64,000 nt of DNA from Oscillospiraceae bacterium. GTDB taxonomy: Bacteria; Bacillota; Clostridia; Oscillospirales; Oscillospiraceae. The notes below the pieces were generated by a model. That model had not been told where the DNA came from and searched no databases. It saw only the letters and a program-made list of their open reading frames with translations. Shown piece after piece: positions 44,101-50,749 of this stretch (the first letter of the stretch is position 1; every line of letters begins with the position of its first letter). A program made the position numbers and the translations under genes. The stretch spans positions 1 through 64,000 of the forward strand of contig SVMM01000019.1 in NCBI GenBank assembly GCA_015067435.1, in the 5' to 3' direction.

Positions 44101-44249
44101 TCGAGTATGCGCAGTTTGCTGATCTGGTCACGGAGGAGCAATTCGAAGCTCTCAACGGCAGATATCTGAAGGTCGTTGTGGACAAGGGACTCATGAGTGT
44201 GGATGATCTTTGCGAAATGGTGAAGACGTATCTCCCGTTCATGCAGTAA
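41127..44249 (+). CDS. Type IV prepilin-InlB repeat-Hint fusion protein
   Basis: This 1040-residue protein starts at 41127 after GATTGGGAGGTACTGC. Residues 1-35 are a type IV prepilin signal: basic leader, cleavage after Gly10 (RRHGG then FSLGEVAIVVAIIAILIAVA), with conserved Glu at mature position 5. A pilin-like head (about 35-155) leads to nine tandem InlB/Listeria-Bacteroides repeats of 65-80 residues (about 160-813), each with WTVTF or similar, F-W and AxY signatures. At Cys817 a Hint domain begins: CFASGTLITLADGSRKPVEE, then IIGDHGVFDYD and a THAWSIVSAGALNAFASDML end. The intein-type His-Asn plus nucleophile end is absent, as in hedgehog-like or type B bacterial intein-like domains. A tail of about 80 residues follows. 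PilD at 51 kb should process it. Base composition is more AT-rich than the neighbours. Confidence 0.9.
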   Translation: MMNTRRRHGGFSLGEVAIVVAIIAILIAVAIPTYFRQLEQNRDAATVSNLRLAYAEASADYIKHGSATTGEYVVVVDEVRFESKDATLDYSGDELPFDINSEIPGPGVHKVAFHFNTGTRDYITIDGEEASTTPTAPTEEKYWTVTFHAAPNGRIGGQETKSVKVKDGETVSSLTPSPASAEYTFDGWKTVSADGASYLFTSAVTADLDLYAHYTKEETWNVTFHAGEHGHFSEGATRVVPVKKDGSLGKPAGLICDPGWELAEWQLSSTAVTWPIEKVTSNLELTATYKKAEWTVTLNTGDHGEFSDGQKQHVLQVEKGSKLTAPELNIEDGWVIDAWKSGTSSITFPIEVNGDLSLTATYTREKCTVRFNGLGGRFSDGFTSMTKEVEKGGKVDKPAYAAPAGTTFVCWAKQDGSDIGDLEWPITVTENMNLSAVYSWTVTFHAEPGGKFPDGEETKTVQVRHGKELSELPADPVSNVEDSSFLGWKTGSSSGPDYSFEKKVTSAFDLYAAYSEVYYDVTFNGNGGKFSDGSLTKTYSILKGTELSEPTNYTHPAGSKFKGWELNGSIVENWPIAVNSHLNFIAVYEWPVTFKAGNGKFQDGSNTKTEYYLPGQCVVDTPKPSSLNGMTFANSWKPEGNYTIDDEIDGPREFTAVYKWKVTLNPKSGSLTGDKTLYFDNNASMSKPSYTAPSVNNVKAEFVGWAKNGNYNDIITSWPINVTGNLDLTAVYQWTVTFNAGTDGRITGNKPNPVKVYDGSNITKEQYPGNPTPYDSDYVFVGWEYNGKTYEDADDISAIQVTSPITFKAKYRDDGGCFASGTLITLADGSRKPVEELTFDDMLLVWNFFDGSYSASPAVALVDHGEDDYTVAKLLFSDGTQLSIIGDHGVFDYDLNRFVFLTPAIGADYIGHRFVRADVDGTYDVVTLESIVVSQERTHAWSIVSAGALNAFASDMLTLAPPSEAFNWIPMGEKLHYDVEQLQREIAEHGTFEYAQFADLVTEEQFEALNGRYLKVVVDKGLMSVDDLCEMVKTYLPFMQ

Positions 44250-44307
44250 TCTTCCGTTAATTCAGGAAATACTCTCCATACCGCATCGCGACACCTCAAC
44301 CAAGCAG

Positions 44308-44340
44308 AAAGCGGCCGACCCTGACGGGTCGGTCGCTTTT
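44308..44340 (+). terminator. Terminator of the pilin-InlB-Hint gene
   Basis: AAAGCGGCCGACCC pairs with GGGTCGGTCGCTT around TGAC and is followed by TTTTCCTTT. Confidence 0.85.
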
Positions 44341-44364
44341 CCTTTCGCGACAGCGCGTTACGAA

Positions 44365-44394
44365 GCGAGGGCGGGCCGCTTCACGGCTCGCCCT
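44365..44394 (+). repeat. 30-bp direct repeat, right copy
   Basis: Identical to 40927-40956. This copy contains the last codons and the TGA stop (44381-44383) of the convergent OB-fold gene and forms a hairpin that could terminate that gene. Confidence 0.9.
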
Positions 44395-44992
44395 CGTCGT
44401 CTGTGAGCTGCATGATCGACACCTCGAACGCGACGCGCTCGACCGGGCCGCTGTCCAGCATTTTGGTGTACGTGCGGCTCTGCACCCTGCCCTCCAGCGA
44501 CAGCCGGTCGCCCACGGACATCCGCACCACCTCGCCCGCGACCTGTCCCCACGCGATGCAGGGCAGATAATCCGCGCGGCCATAGTGCCGGTTGACGGCG
44601 AGAATGACGTCGCAGATGCTGCGCCCCAGCGGCGTGCGTCGCAGATACGGTTGCTTGCACAGCACGCCGGAGAGCTCGATGCGGTTGAAGGAGCCGCCGT
44701 CGCCCGCGCCGAGCTCCTGCGCGAGCACAGTGATGACCAGACGGCTCCCCTGCCCGCTCTTGTTGTTGAACGAGCGCAGCTGTCCCACGACGCGCACCGG
44801 CTGCCGCGCCTTCACGGGAAAACGCCGCAGCAGATTTTCGCTCGCGACGACGACCGGCACGTCCGTCTGTCCGGACAGGCGCTCGACGCGCAGCGGAAAT
44901 TTGAAAAAACGTTGTCCGTGGTTTTCGTGCGACAGGACCGGCTCCGCGTCCGCGACGCCCCACAGCTCCACATAGTTCCGGCTGACTTCCAT
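44381..44992 (-). CDS. Tandem OB-fold, SSB-like protein
   Basis: This 203-residue protein has two OB-fold domains. The ATG at 44992 (MEVSRNYVEL) is chosen over a longer frame that would cross the divergent promoter. Domain 1 (about 1-95) has FPLRVERLSGQTDVPVVVAS and VRVVGQLRSFNNK. Domain 2 (about 100-203) is clearly SSB-like: NRIELSGVLCKQPYLRRTPL, CDVILAVNR, DYLPCIAWGQVAGEVVRMSV and LEGRVQSRTYTK. The acidic end is short (DDEGEP) and not the canonical DDDIPF tip, so it is unlikely to be the replicative SSB. A role in DNA binding for recombination or plasmid functions is possible. Confidence 0.8.
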   Translation of the reverse strand: MEVSRNYVELWGVADAEPVLSHENHGQRFFKFPLRVERLSGQTDVPVVVASENLLRRFPVKARQPVRVVGQLRSFNNKSGQGSRLVITVLAQELGAGDGGSFNRIELSGVLCKQPYLRRTPLGRSICDVILAVNRHYGRADYLPCIAWGQVAGEVVRMSVGDRLSLEGRVQSRTYTKMLDSGPVERVAFEVSIMQLTDDEGEP

Positions 44993-45057
44993 AGCTTTTC
45001 TTACCCCTCGTTCGTTTCGTTGTTCCATCCTATGAACGAAAACCGTCCGGTATGCCG

Positions 45058-45086
45058 TTGACGCGCGCGCAGTTTTTCCGTATAAT
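45058..45086 (+). promoter_or_regulatory. Promoter of the GH1-like gene
   Basis: TTGACG (45058-45063), 17-base spacer, perfect TATAAT (45081-45086), about 34 bases before the ATG. Confidence 0.8.
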
Positions 45087-45119
45087 GCAGGCAAACGGAC
45101 GAACAAAGGAGGGCTTCGC

Positions 45120-46364
45120 ATGGAGCCGTTTACGTTGAAGGGCGATCTGCTGACCGGCGCGGCGCTGGACGCCACGCAATGCCTCGGCGGCGAGATCGAG
45201 AGCAGCTGGATCTACTGGTGGGGGCTGGGTTACATTCGCGACCACGCCTCCCCCGCCGTCGCCGCGCAGCACGCGGAGCATTGGCGGGAGGATGTGGAGC
45301 TGCTGCGTGAGCTCGGCGTGCAGGCTGTGCGCCTCGGCGTGGACTGGACGCGCGTGGAGCCGGAGGAGGAGAGCTTTGACGAGCAGGAGCTTGCGCGCAT
45401 CCGCGACGAGCTTACCGCGCTGCGCGACGCGGGCGTCCGCGTGACGCTGGTGCTGCACCAGTTCACAAACTCCGCGTGGTTTGAGGAAAAGGGCGGATTC
45501 GAGCGGCAGGAGAACCTGTCCTGTTACCTCTCCTATATTGAGCACGTCGCGGCGGCGCTGGGCAGCCTCGCCGGCGACTACCTGACGTTTGCCGAGCCAA
45601 ACGCCTATGCGGTGGGCGGCTATCTCGGCGGCGACTATCCGCCGGGCCGGAACGATCCCTCCGCCTGCTTCCGCGTGCTCACGCACATGGCGCAGTGCCA
45701 CATCCTCGCCTATGACCTGCTGCACCAGCTGCACGAGGCGATGGCGTATCCGCCCTGCCGCGTCAGCGTCTCGCTGCGCGCACGGCAGATCGTGCCGCTC
45801 GATCCGCGCAGCCGTGCGCACAAGCTGCTGTGCGCCGCGGCGGAGCGCACGTTTGACGCGGCTTTCCGCGCGTTTTACCTCGGCGAGACGCACTTGCCCA
45901 TGAAGTATGACCGCTTCGTCAAGCCCGGACGCTGGTGCGACTTTCTTGCGCTGGACTGGTACGGGCGCGCGGACGTCTCCGAGCCGCTTGACCTCACGCC
46001 CTTCGCCAGGCGCAGCGGCATAGGGCATCCCAATGCGCTGCTTGCACGGCTTCAAACGCTGCACGCGCTCGCGCCGCTGCCGATCCACGTAACGCTCGCG
46101 GGCGTGGCGGACGGCAATCGCGTTGAATACCTCGCGTCGAACCTCGACGCGCTCTCCCGGAGCGAGCTGCCTGTCGAGCGCTGCATGTATGCTCCCCTGC
46201 TCGACGGCTTTGAGCTGCTGGACGGCAATACGCACCGGCTGGGGCTGGTGCACGTCGACTTTGACACACAGAAGCGCACCGTCAAGCCCTCCGGCGAATT
46301 CTTCCGCGCCGTTGCCGCCGCGCACGGCGCGGACAGGTTGCTGCTGGAGCAGTATTTCGCATAA
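45120..46364 (+). CDS. GH1 beta-glucosidase homologue lacking the nucleophile
   Basis: This 414-residue protein is a full TIM-barrel homologue of family 1 glycosidases: CLGGEIESSW near the start, VDWTRVEPEEESFDEQELA, VTLVLHQFTNSAWFEEKGGF, and FEL ... RLGLVHVDFDTQKRTVKPSG at the end. The acid/base position reads TFAEPN (Glu159 kept; the preceding Asn of NEP is Ala158). The nucleophile motif TENG reads VTLAG, with Leu326 in place of Glu. It therefore should not hydrolyse glycosides by the normal mechanism. A binding, sensor or altered catalytic role is inferred. AAAGGAGGGC precedes the ATG. It is a single-gene unit between its own promoter and terminator. Confidence 0.85.
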   Translation: MEPFTLKGDLLTGAALDATQCLGGEIESSWIYWWGLGYIRDHASPAVAAQHAEHWREDVELLRELGVQAVRLGVDWTRVEPEEESFDEQELARIRDELTALRDAGVRVTLVLHQFTNSAWFEEKGGFERQENLSCYLSYIEHVAAALGSLAGDYLTFAEPNAYAVGGYLGGDYPPGRNDPSACFRVLTHMAQCHILAYDLLHQLHEAMAYPPCRVSVSLRARQIVPLDPRSRAHKLLCAAAERTFDAAFRAFYLGETHLPMKYDRFVKPGRWCDFLALDWYGRADVSEPLDLTPFARRSGIGHPNALLARLQTLHALAPLPIHVTLAGVADGNRVEYLASNLDALSRSELPVERCMYAPLLDGFELLDGNTHRLGLVHVDFDTQKRTVKPSGEFFRAVAAAHGADRLLLEQYFA

Positions 46365-46394
46365 AAAAATTGCCGCTCTCGCGGCAATTTTTTT
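46363..46394. terminator. Bidirectional terminator between GH1-like gene and glmS
   Basis: AAAAAAATTGCCGC pairs with GCGGCAATTTTTTT around TCTC. It serves the two convergent genes. Confidence 0.9.
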
Positions 46395-46398
46395 GTGA

Positions 46399-48237
46399 TT
46401 ATTCCACTGTGACCGACTTCGCCAGATTCCGCGGCTTGTCGATGTCGCAGCCGCGTTGGAGCGCCACATAGTACGCGAAGAGCTGCAACGGCACAACGCC
46501 GAGGCTGGGCAGCAGCATGGTCGCCGTGTCGGGGATGGTCAGCACGTTCGACACGGTCTTCTCCAGCTCCGCGCGGTGCTTTTCGGTGGTCAGCGCCAGC
46601 ACGTCCGCGCCGCGCGCCTTGACCTCGATGATATTGCTCAGCGCCTTGTCGAACAGCTTGCCGTAGGTGCCGAGCGCCACGACGAGCGTGCCTTCCTCAA
46701 TGAGCGAGATCGTGCCGTGCTTGAGCTCGCCGGAGGCGTACGCCTCGGAATGGATGTAGGAGATCTCCTTGAGCTTGAGCGAGCCCTCCAGTCCCAGCGC
46801 AAAGTCAAGGTTGCGCCCGATGAAGAAGATCGAGTTGTGGTTGAAATGCTGCGCGGCGTACTTTTGGATATCCTCGTGGTTTTTGAGCACCGTCTCCATC
46901 TTCTCCGGCAGCCTTTCCAGCTCGGCGACGACCTCGTCGTACTCCGCGCTGTCCACCGTACCCAGCGCCTCGCCGAAGACGAGCCCGATCATATCCAGCA
47001 CGGCAAGCTGCGTCGAATACGCCTTGGTGGTGGCAACGGCGATCTCCGGCCCCGCCCAGGTGTAGAGCACGTCGTCCGACTCGCGCGCGATGGACGAACC
47101 GACCACGTTGACGATGGAGAGAATGTACGCCCCGCGCGCCTTCGCCTCACGCAGCGCCGCCATGGTGTCCAGCGTCTCGCCGGACTGGCTGATGACGATG
47201 ACCAGCGTGTTCTTGTCCACGATGGGGTCGGCGTAGCGGAACTCAGAGGCAAGGCAGACCTCGACGCTGCGGCGCGTCAGGTGCTCCAGCGTGTACTTGC
47301 CGAGCATACCCACGTGGTACGACGAGCCGCAGGCGACGATAAACACGCGCGTGAACGCGCGGATCTGCTCCGGCGTGAGCTTCATGTCGTCGAATACGAT
47401 CTTTCCTTCCTTCAGGCGCGGGGAGATGGCGCGGCGCAGCGCCTCCGGCTGCTCGAAGATCTCCTTGAGCATAAAATGCGGATAGCCGCCTTTCTCCGCG
47501 GCGGAGACCTCCCAGTCGATGTGATGGCGCTCCTTGGCAACGGGCTGCTGCAGCGCGTCGAAGACCTCGATGCCCTCCCGCGTCAGGACCGCGACCTCGC
47601 CGTCCTCCATGTAGGCGACCTCGCGCGTATGCTTGATGATGGCGGTGACGTCGGAGGCGATAAAGTTCTCGCCCTCGCCGTAGCCCAGCAGCAGCGGCGC
47701 GTCCTTGCGCGCGGCGATAATGCGGTCAGGGCAGTCGGCGCAGAGCATTCCCAGCGCATACGCGCCCTCGATGCGGCGCAGCACACGGCCCACTGCCTCA
47801 AAAAAGTCATGGCACTCATTGTAATAGAACTCCAGAAGCTGCGCAACGACCTCGGAATCCGTCTCCGAACGGAAGGTAACACCCTGATTGATGAGGAATT
47901 CCTTGATCTCGACGTAGTTCTCGATGATGCCGTTGTGGATAACAGCAAATTTGCCGCCCTCGCTGAGGTGCGGGTGGGAGTTGACGTCGCTCGGCGCACC
48001 GTGCGTCGCCCAGCGGGTGTGTCCGATACCGATCGTGCCGTGCAGATCCGCGCCGCCGTGGATCAGCGCGCTGAGCTCCTTAACATAGCCCTTGGTCTTC
48101 TCGACCTGGATCTCATACTGCGGCGAGACCACCGCAACACCCGCGGAGTCATATCCGCGATATTCCAGACGGGTCAGTCCATCCAGCAAAACCGGCGCCG
48201 CCTCCTGCGCGCCGACAAATCCGACAATTCCGCACAT
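46399..48237 (-). CDS. glmS: Glutamine-fructose-6-phosphate aminotransferase
   Basis: This 612-residue enzyme makes glucosamine-6-phosphate, the first step of amino-sugar synthesis for the wall. The glutaminase domain begins MCGIVGFVGAQEAAPVLLDG (Cys2 becomes N-terminal and catalytic), with LTRLEYRGYDSAGVAV and HTRWATHGAPSDVNSHPH. Two SIS domains follow (ACGSSYHVGMLGKYTLE, ISQSGETLDTMAALREAKAR, LGVVPLQLFAYYVALQRGCD), and DKPRNLAKSVTVE is the standard C-terminus. The leader is only about 43 bases, too short for a glmS ribozyme. Confidence 0.97.
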   Translation of the reverse strand: MCGIVGFVGAQEAAPVLLDGLTRLEYRGYDSAGVAVVSPQYEIQVEKTKGYVKELSALIHGGADLHGTIGIGHTRWATHGAPSDVNSHPHLSEGGKFAVIHNGIIENYVEIKEFLINQGVTFRSETDSEVVAQLLEFYYNECHDFFEAVGRVLRRIEGAYALGMLCADCPDRIIAARKDAPLLLGYGEGENFIASDVTAIIKHTREVAYMEDGEVAVLTREGIEVFDALQQPVAKERHHIDWEVSAAEKGGYPHFMLKEIFEQPEALRRAISPRLKEGKIVFDDMKLTPEQIRAFTRVFIVACGSSYHVGMLGKYTLEHLTRRSVEVCLASEFRYADPIVDKNTLVIVISQSGETLDTMAALREAKARGAYILSIVNVVGSSIARESDDVLYTWAGPEIAVATTKAYSTQLAVLDMIGLVFGEALGTVDSAEYDEVVAELERLPEKMETVLKNHEDIQKYAAQHFNHNSIFFIGRNLDFALGLEGSLKLKEISYIHSEAYASGELKHGTISLIEEGTLVVALGTYGKLFDKALSNIIEVKARGADVLALTTEKHRAELEKTVSNVLTIPDTATMLLPSLGVVPLQLFAYYVALQRGCDIDKPRNLAKSVTVE

Positions 48238-48286
48238 TTTGTTCTTTCTCCTTCCGAAAGCGCAATATCATGTGTTCCCTTCTATT

Positions 48287-48315
48287 ATATTAGTGTCCCG
48301 TTGTCCATTTGTCAA
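48287..48315 (-). promoter_or_regulatory. Promoter of glmS
   Basis: On the minus strand perfect TTGACA (48310-48315), 17-base spacer, TAATAT (48287-48292). It leaves a leader of about 43 bases with GGAAGGAG before the ATG. Confidence 0.85.
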
Positions 48316-48331
48316 CCGAAAAAGCGCGTGA

Positions 48332-48361
48332 AAACGGCACGGCGGGAACGCCGTGCCGTTT
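48332..48361 (-). terminator. Terminator of the pilus operon
   Basis: AAACGGCACGGCG pairs perfectly with CGCCGTGCCGTTT around a four-base loop, about 30 bases past the pilO stop; a T-containing run follows on the minus strand. Confidence 0.75.
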
Positions 48362-48392
48362 ATGTTTAAAATCGGGTTGTTATCGTCGCGCC

Positions 48393-48989
48393 TCAGCCTG
48401 CAACAACGGAAGAGTCAATGGGCAGTCCAGCGTCGGGCGTGCCGCCGACCATCGTCTCATAGAACGTAGCAGTCAGCGAAATATTGACAAAGGACTCACC
48501 GGTTGATGAATCAACACCGTTGGTATAGCTCATATCGCCAAGCAGGCAACGGTATTGGCTGGCTGTCAGCTTTGTAAGGATCCGGCGTGCGGACTCAAAA
48601 TTTTCCGTGGTAAAGTCCAGCGAGAAGTTGCGGCGGATCTGGTTGCCGTTGCGTGTCAGATTCGTAAACGAAATGTTGTACGAATTGGCATCCATCAGGC
48701 AGTTGTTGAGCAGGGAAATCTCAGCCTTGGCATTGTTGTAGCTTTCCATACGGTCTGCGTCCATGCCGATTTCGTCCAGCTCATCCTGCATCTTTTGCAG
48801 CTGCGAAACCTTACCCTGCGCCTGCATGACCTCAAGCTCCAACTCGTCGCGGCGCTTATTCGCCTCCGCGATCTGCGTGGTCGTCGGCTCATACACGTAG
48901 CGGTAATAGGCAAGGCCCACCAGGACGATCATCGCGAAGAAAATCAGCACAACGTCTCTTGCCTTGATCGCTTTATCCATTTTTTTCAT
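48393..48989 (-). CDS. pilO: PilO-like type IV pilus alignment protein
   Basis: This 198-residue bitopic protein has a short cytoplasmic start (MKKMDKAIKARD), one helix (VVLIFFAMIVLVGLAYYRYV), a coiled-coil (about 38-90, QIAEANKRRDELELEVMQAQ) and a ferredoxin-like periplasmic-type domain (NFSLDFTTENFESARRILTK ... YRCLLGDMSY). In other bacteria PilO pairs with PilN to link the PilM ring to the pilus base. It starts two bases after the pilN stop. The assignment rests on architecture and gene order; sequence similarity in PilO is always low. Confidence 0.8.
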   Translation of the reverse strand: MKKMDKAIKARDVVLIFFAMIVLVGLAYYRYVYEPTTTQIAEANKRRDELELEVMQAQGKVSQLQKMQDELDEIGMDADRMESYNNAKAEISLLNNCLMDANSYNISFTNLTRNGNQIRRNFSLDFTTENFESARRILTKLTASQYRCLLGDMSYTNGVDSSTGESFVNISLTATFYETMVGGTPDAGLPIDSSVVAG

Positions 48990-48991
48990 GG

Positions 48992-49702
48992 TTACTCCAC
49001 CTGTGCCTTTCCGCTGAACTGCACGACAATGTTGGCGGTGACCGCGTCGCTGTCGGGCTCCTCAACCGGCGCCGGAGGAAGCTCCTCGCCGTTCTCTCCG
49101 ATCACGGCAGGGGCGGGCAAAACCGGCTGGTCACTCTTTTCATTCGTCTTTGCCGTATTGACGTTGCAGAAAGCGACCTCGTCCTCCGCCAGCAGAAGCT
49201 GCACGACAACGTTGATCTCCTGCAGCGTGCGGCCGTTGATGTCGATGCTCATCTGGTTCCCGCTCACGCGCCAGCCGTCAGCCGGCGTATTCGGTGTAAC
49301 CACACGCTCGATCAGATCCATCATGGCGACGCGGTCGGCGCGCGTGAGTTCCTCTTCCGTCATATCGGAATAGGTGTAGTGTCCGTAGATGTCATTGAGC
49401 TCGCCGAAGCTCTCGATCTTCGTGTTATACATGAGCAGCTCATTTTCCAGATTGCTCACTTCTCCCTGGGCGCGGTTCACCGCATCATAGCGATCCATGA
49501 CGGCAAACTTGGCAAATGCCGCGGCGACGACAACGATCAGCAGGATCAGCGGCAACGCGAGGAGCCAGTTGATCTTCTGCTGGTTGACGGTGGCAAGGTT
49601 GATGGTCCGCTTATCCGGCAGCTTACCGCGCACCTTCGCCGCCTTTTTGCCCTCCTCGGGCAGAGCGGCATCATTCGTTGACTTCTTCTCTAAAACCGGC
49701 AC
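48992..49702 (-). CDS. pilN: PilN-like type IV pilus alignment protein
   Basis: This 236-residue bitopic protein carries the short PilM-binding motif region near its N-terminus (DKRTINLATVNQQKINWLLA, compare the INL motif of PilN), one helix (about 48-68), a coiled stretch (about 75-105, QGEVSNLENELLMYNTKI) and a small alpha/beta domain (VSGNQMSIDINGRTLQEINV). A Pro/Glu-rich insert (about 190-215) is unusual. It lies between pilM and pilO, the standard order. Confidence 0.8.
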   Translation of the reverse strand: MPVLEKKSTNDAALPEEGKKAAKVRGKLPDKRTINLATVNQQKINWLLALPLILLIVVVAAAFAKFAVMDRYDAVNRAQGEVSNLENELLMYNTKIESFGELNDIYGHYTYSDMTEEELTRADRVAMMDLIERVVTPNTPADGWRVSGNQMSIDINGRTLQEINVVVQLLLAEDEVAFCNVNTAKTNEKSDQPVLPAPAVIGENGEELPPAPVEEPDSDAVTANIVVQFSGKAQVE

Positions 49703-49717
49703 TTTGCTTTCCCCCTC

Positions 49718-50710
49718 TCAGTCCAAGGTAACGGCGACCGCCATGGCGTAATCGCCGAGGTTTGCGATCTCCGGCGAGGAGCCGCCCGGCATCAGCTCGG
49801 AGATGGGATGCACCTTCATTTCCAGCGTGTTGGCGATGGCGTCGCACAGGCCGGGGATCTCCGCGCCGCCGCCGCAGAGCCACACGTCGTTCAGCTGGCT
49901 ATCGCGGTTGCTGAACCGGTAAAAGTTCATCGCGCGCATCAGCTCGGTCGCGATATTGTTGTACGCGCTGACGCAGGCCTCCTGCTCCTGGCAGTTCTCG
50001 TAGTTGCTCTCCAGGTATGTCTTTGCCAGATGCGTTTCAACGTTCATCGCTTCGGCGACGCTGTCCACCAGATTGCGAATGCCGATGTCCAGCAGGCGCG
50101 TGACCACGTGGCGGTCGCTGTTGTACATGAACATGCGGATCGCGCGATAGCCGAGGTCGAGGATGCAGTACTCGCGCTCCGTCATGTTCTCCTTCTGGTA
50201 CTGGCGGATCAGCGAGATATACGCATACTCCACGGGCGCCGCCTTTACCAGCTTGAGTCCCGCCCTTGAGAAGTAGGTCCGCGACTCGTCGATAATGGCA
50301 GACGGCATGGCGACCGCCATCATCTCCATCGGCGCATCCGGATTCTCCTTGGGATTGGAGATCATCGCGTAGTCGAAGATGTAGTTTTTCAGCTCGTCGA
50401 CAATATAGTCGTTAAACTCGAAAGGAATGTTGTAAGCGAGCTGATCGGCGGCCATGGGAGGCATCGTCACATTGCGGACGTAACTCACCTCATTCGGCAG
50501 CACCATGGCAGCTGCGGACGCGCTGATCTTGTTCTTCTTCATGGTGGACTTGATAAGCTCGCCCATCGCGTCCACGGACGTGATGCGGTTCTCCTTCATC
50601 AGGTTCACCGGCATCGGTTCCGTCGCCGCCTTCTTGACCTTGCCGTCCTTGCACAGCGCAATCTTGAGGGAATCGAAGCCGATGTCCACACCCAAAATCG
50701 TTTTCCCCAT
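49718..50710 (-). CDS. pilM: Type IV pilus assembly protein PilM
   Basis: This 330-residue cytoplasmic actin-like ATPase has the phosphate-1 loop ILGVDIGFDSLKIALC, the connecting CILDLGYRAIRMFMYN segment and the adenosine motif DVWLCGGGAEIPGLCDAIAN. MPPMAADQLAYNIPFEFNDYI matches the PilM signature region. In other systems it binds the PilN tail and organises the motor under the membrane. AGGAGAGT lies before the start. It is followed by pilN and pilO in the expected order. Confidence 0.92.
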   Translation of the reverse strand: MGKTILGVDIGFDSLKIALCKDGKVKKAATEPMPVNLMKENRITSVDAMGELIKSTMKKNKISASAAAMVLPNEVSYVRNVTMPPMAADQLAYNIPFEFNDYIVDELKNYIFDYAMISNPKENPDAPMEMMAVAMPSAIIDESRTYFSRAGLKLVKAAPVEYAYISLIRQYQKENMTEREYCILDLGYRAIRMFMYNSDRHVVTRLLDIGIRNLVDSVAEAMNVETHLAKTYLESNYENCQEQEACVSAYNNIATELMRAMNFYRFSNRDSQLNDVWLCGGGAEIPGLCDAIANTLEMKVHPISELMPGGSSPEIANLGDYAMAVAVTLD

Positions 50711-50749
50711 ACTCTCCTCCCATACGTCACACGAATCAAATTCGCAGAA

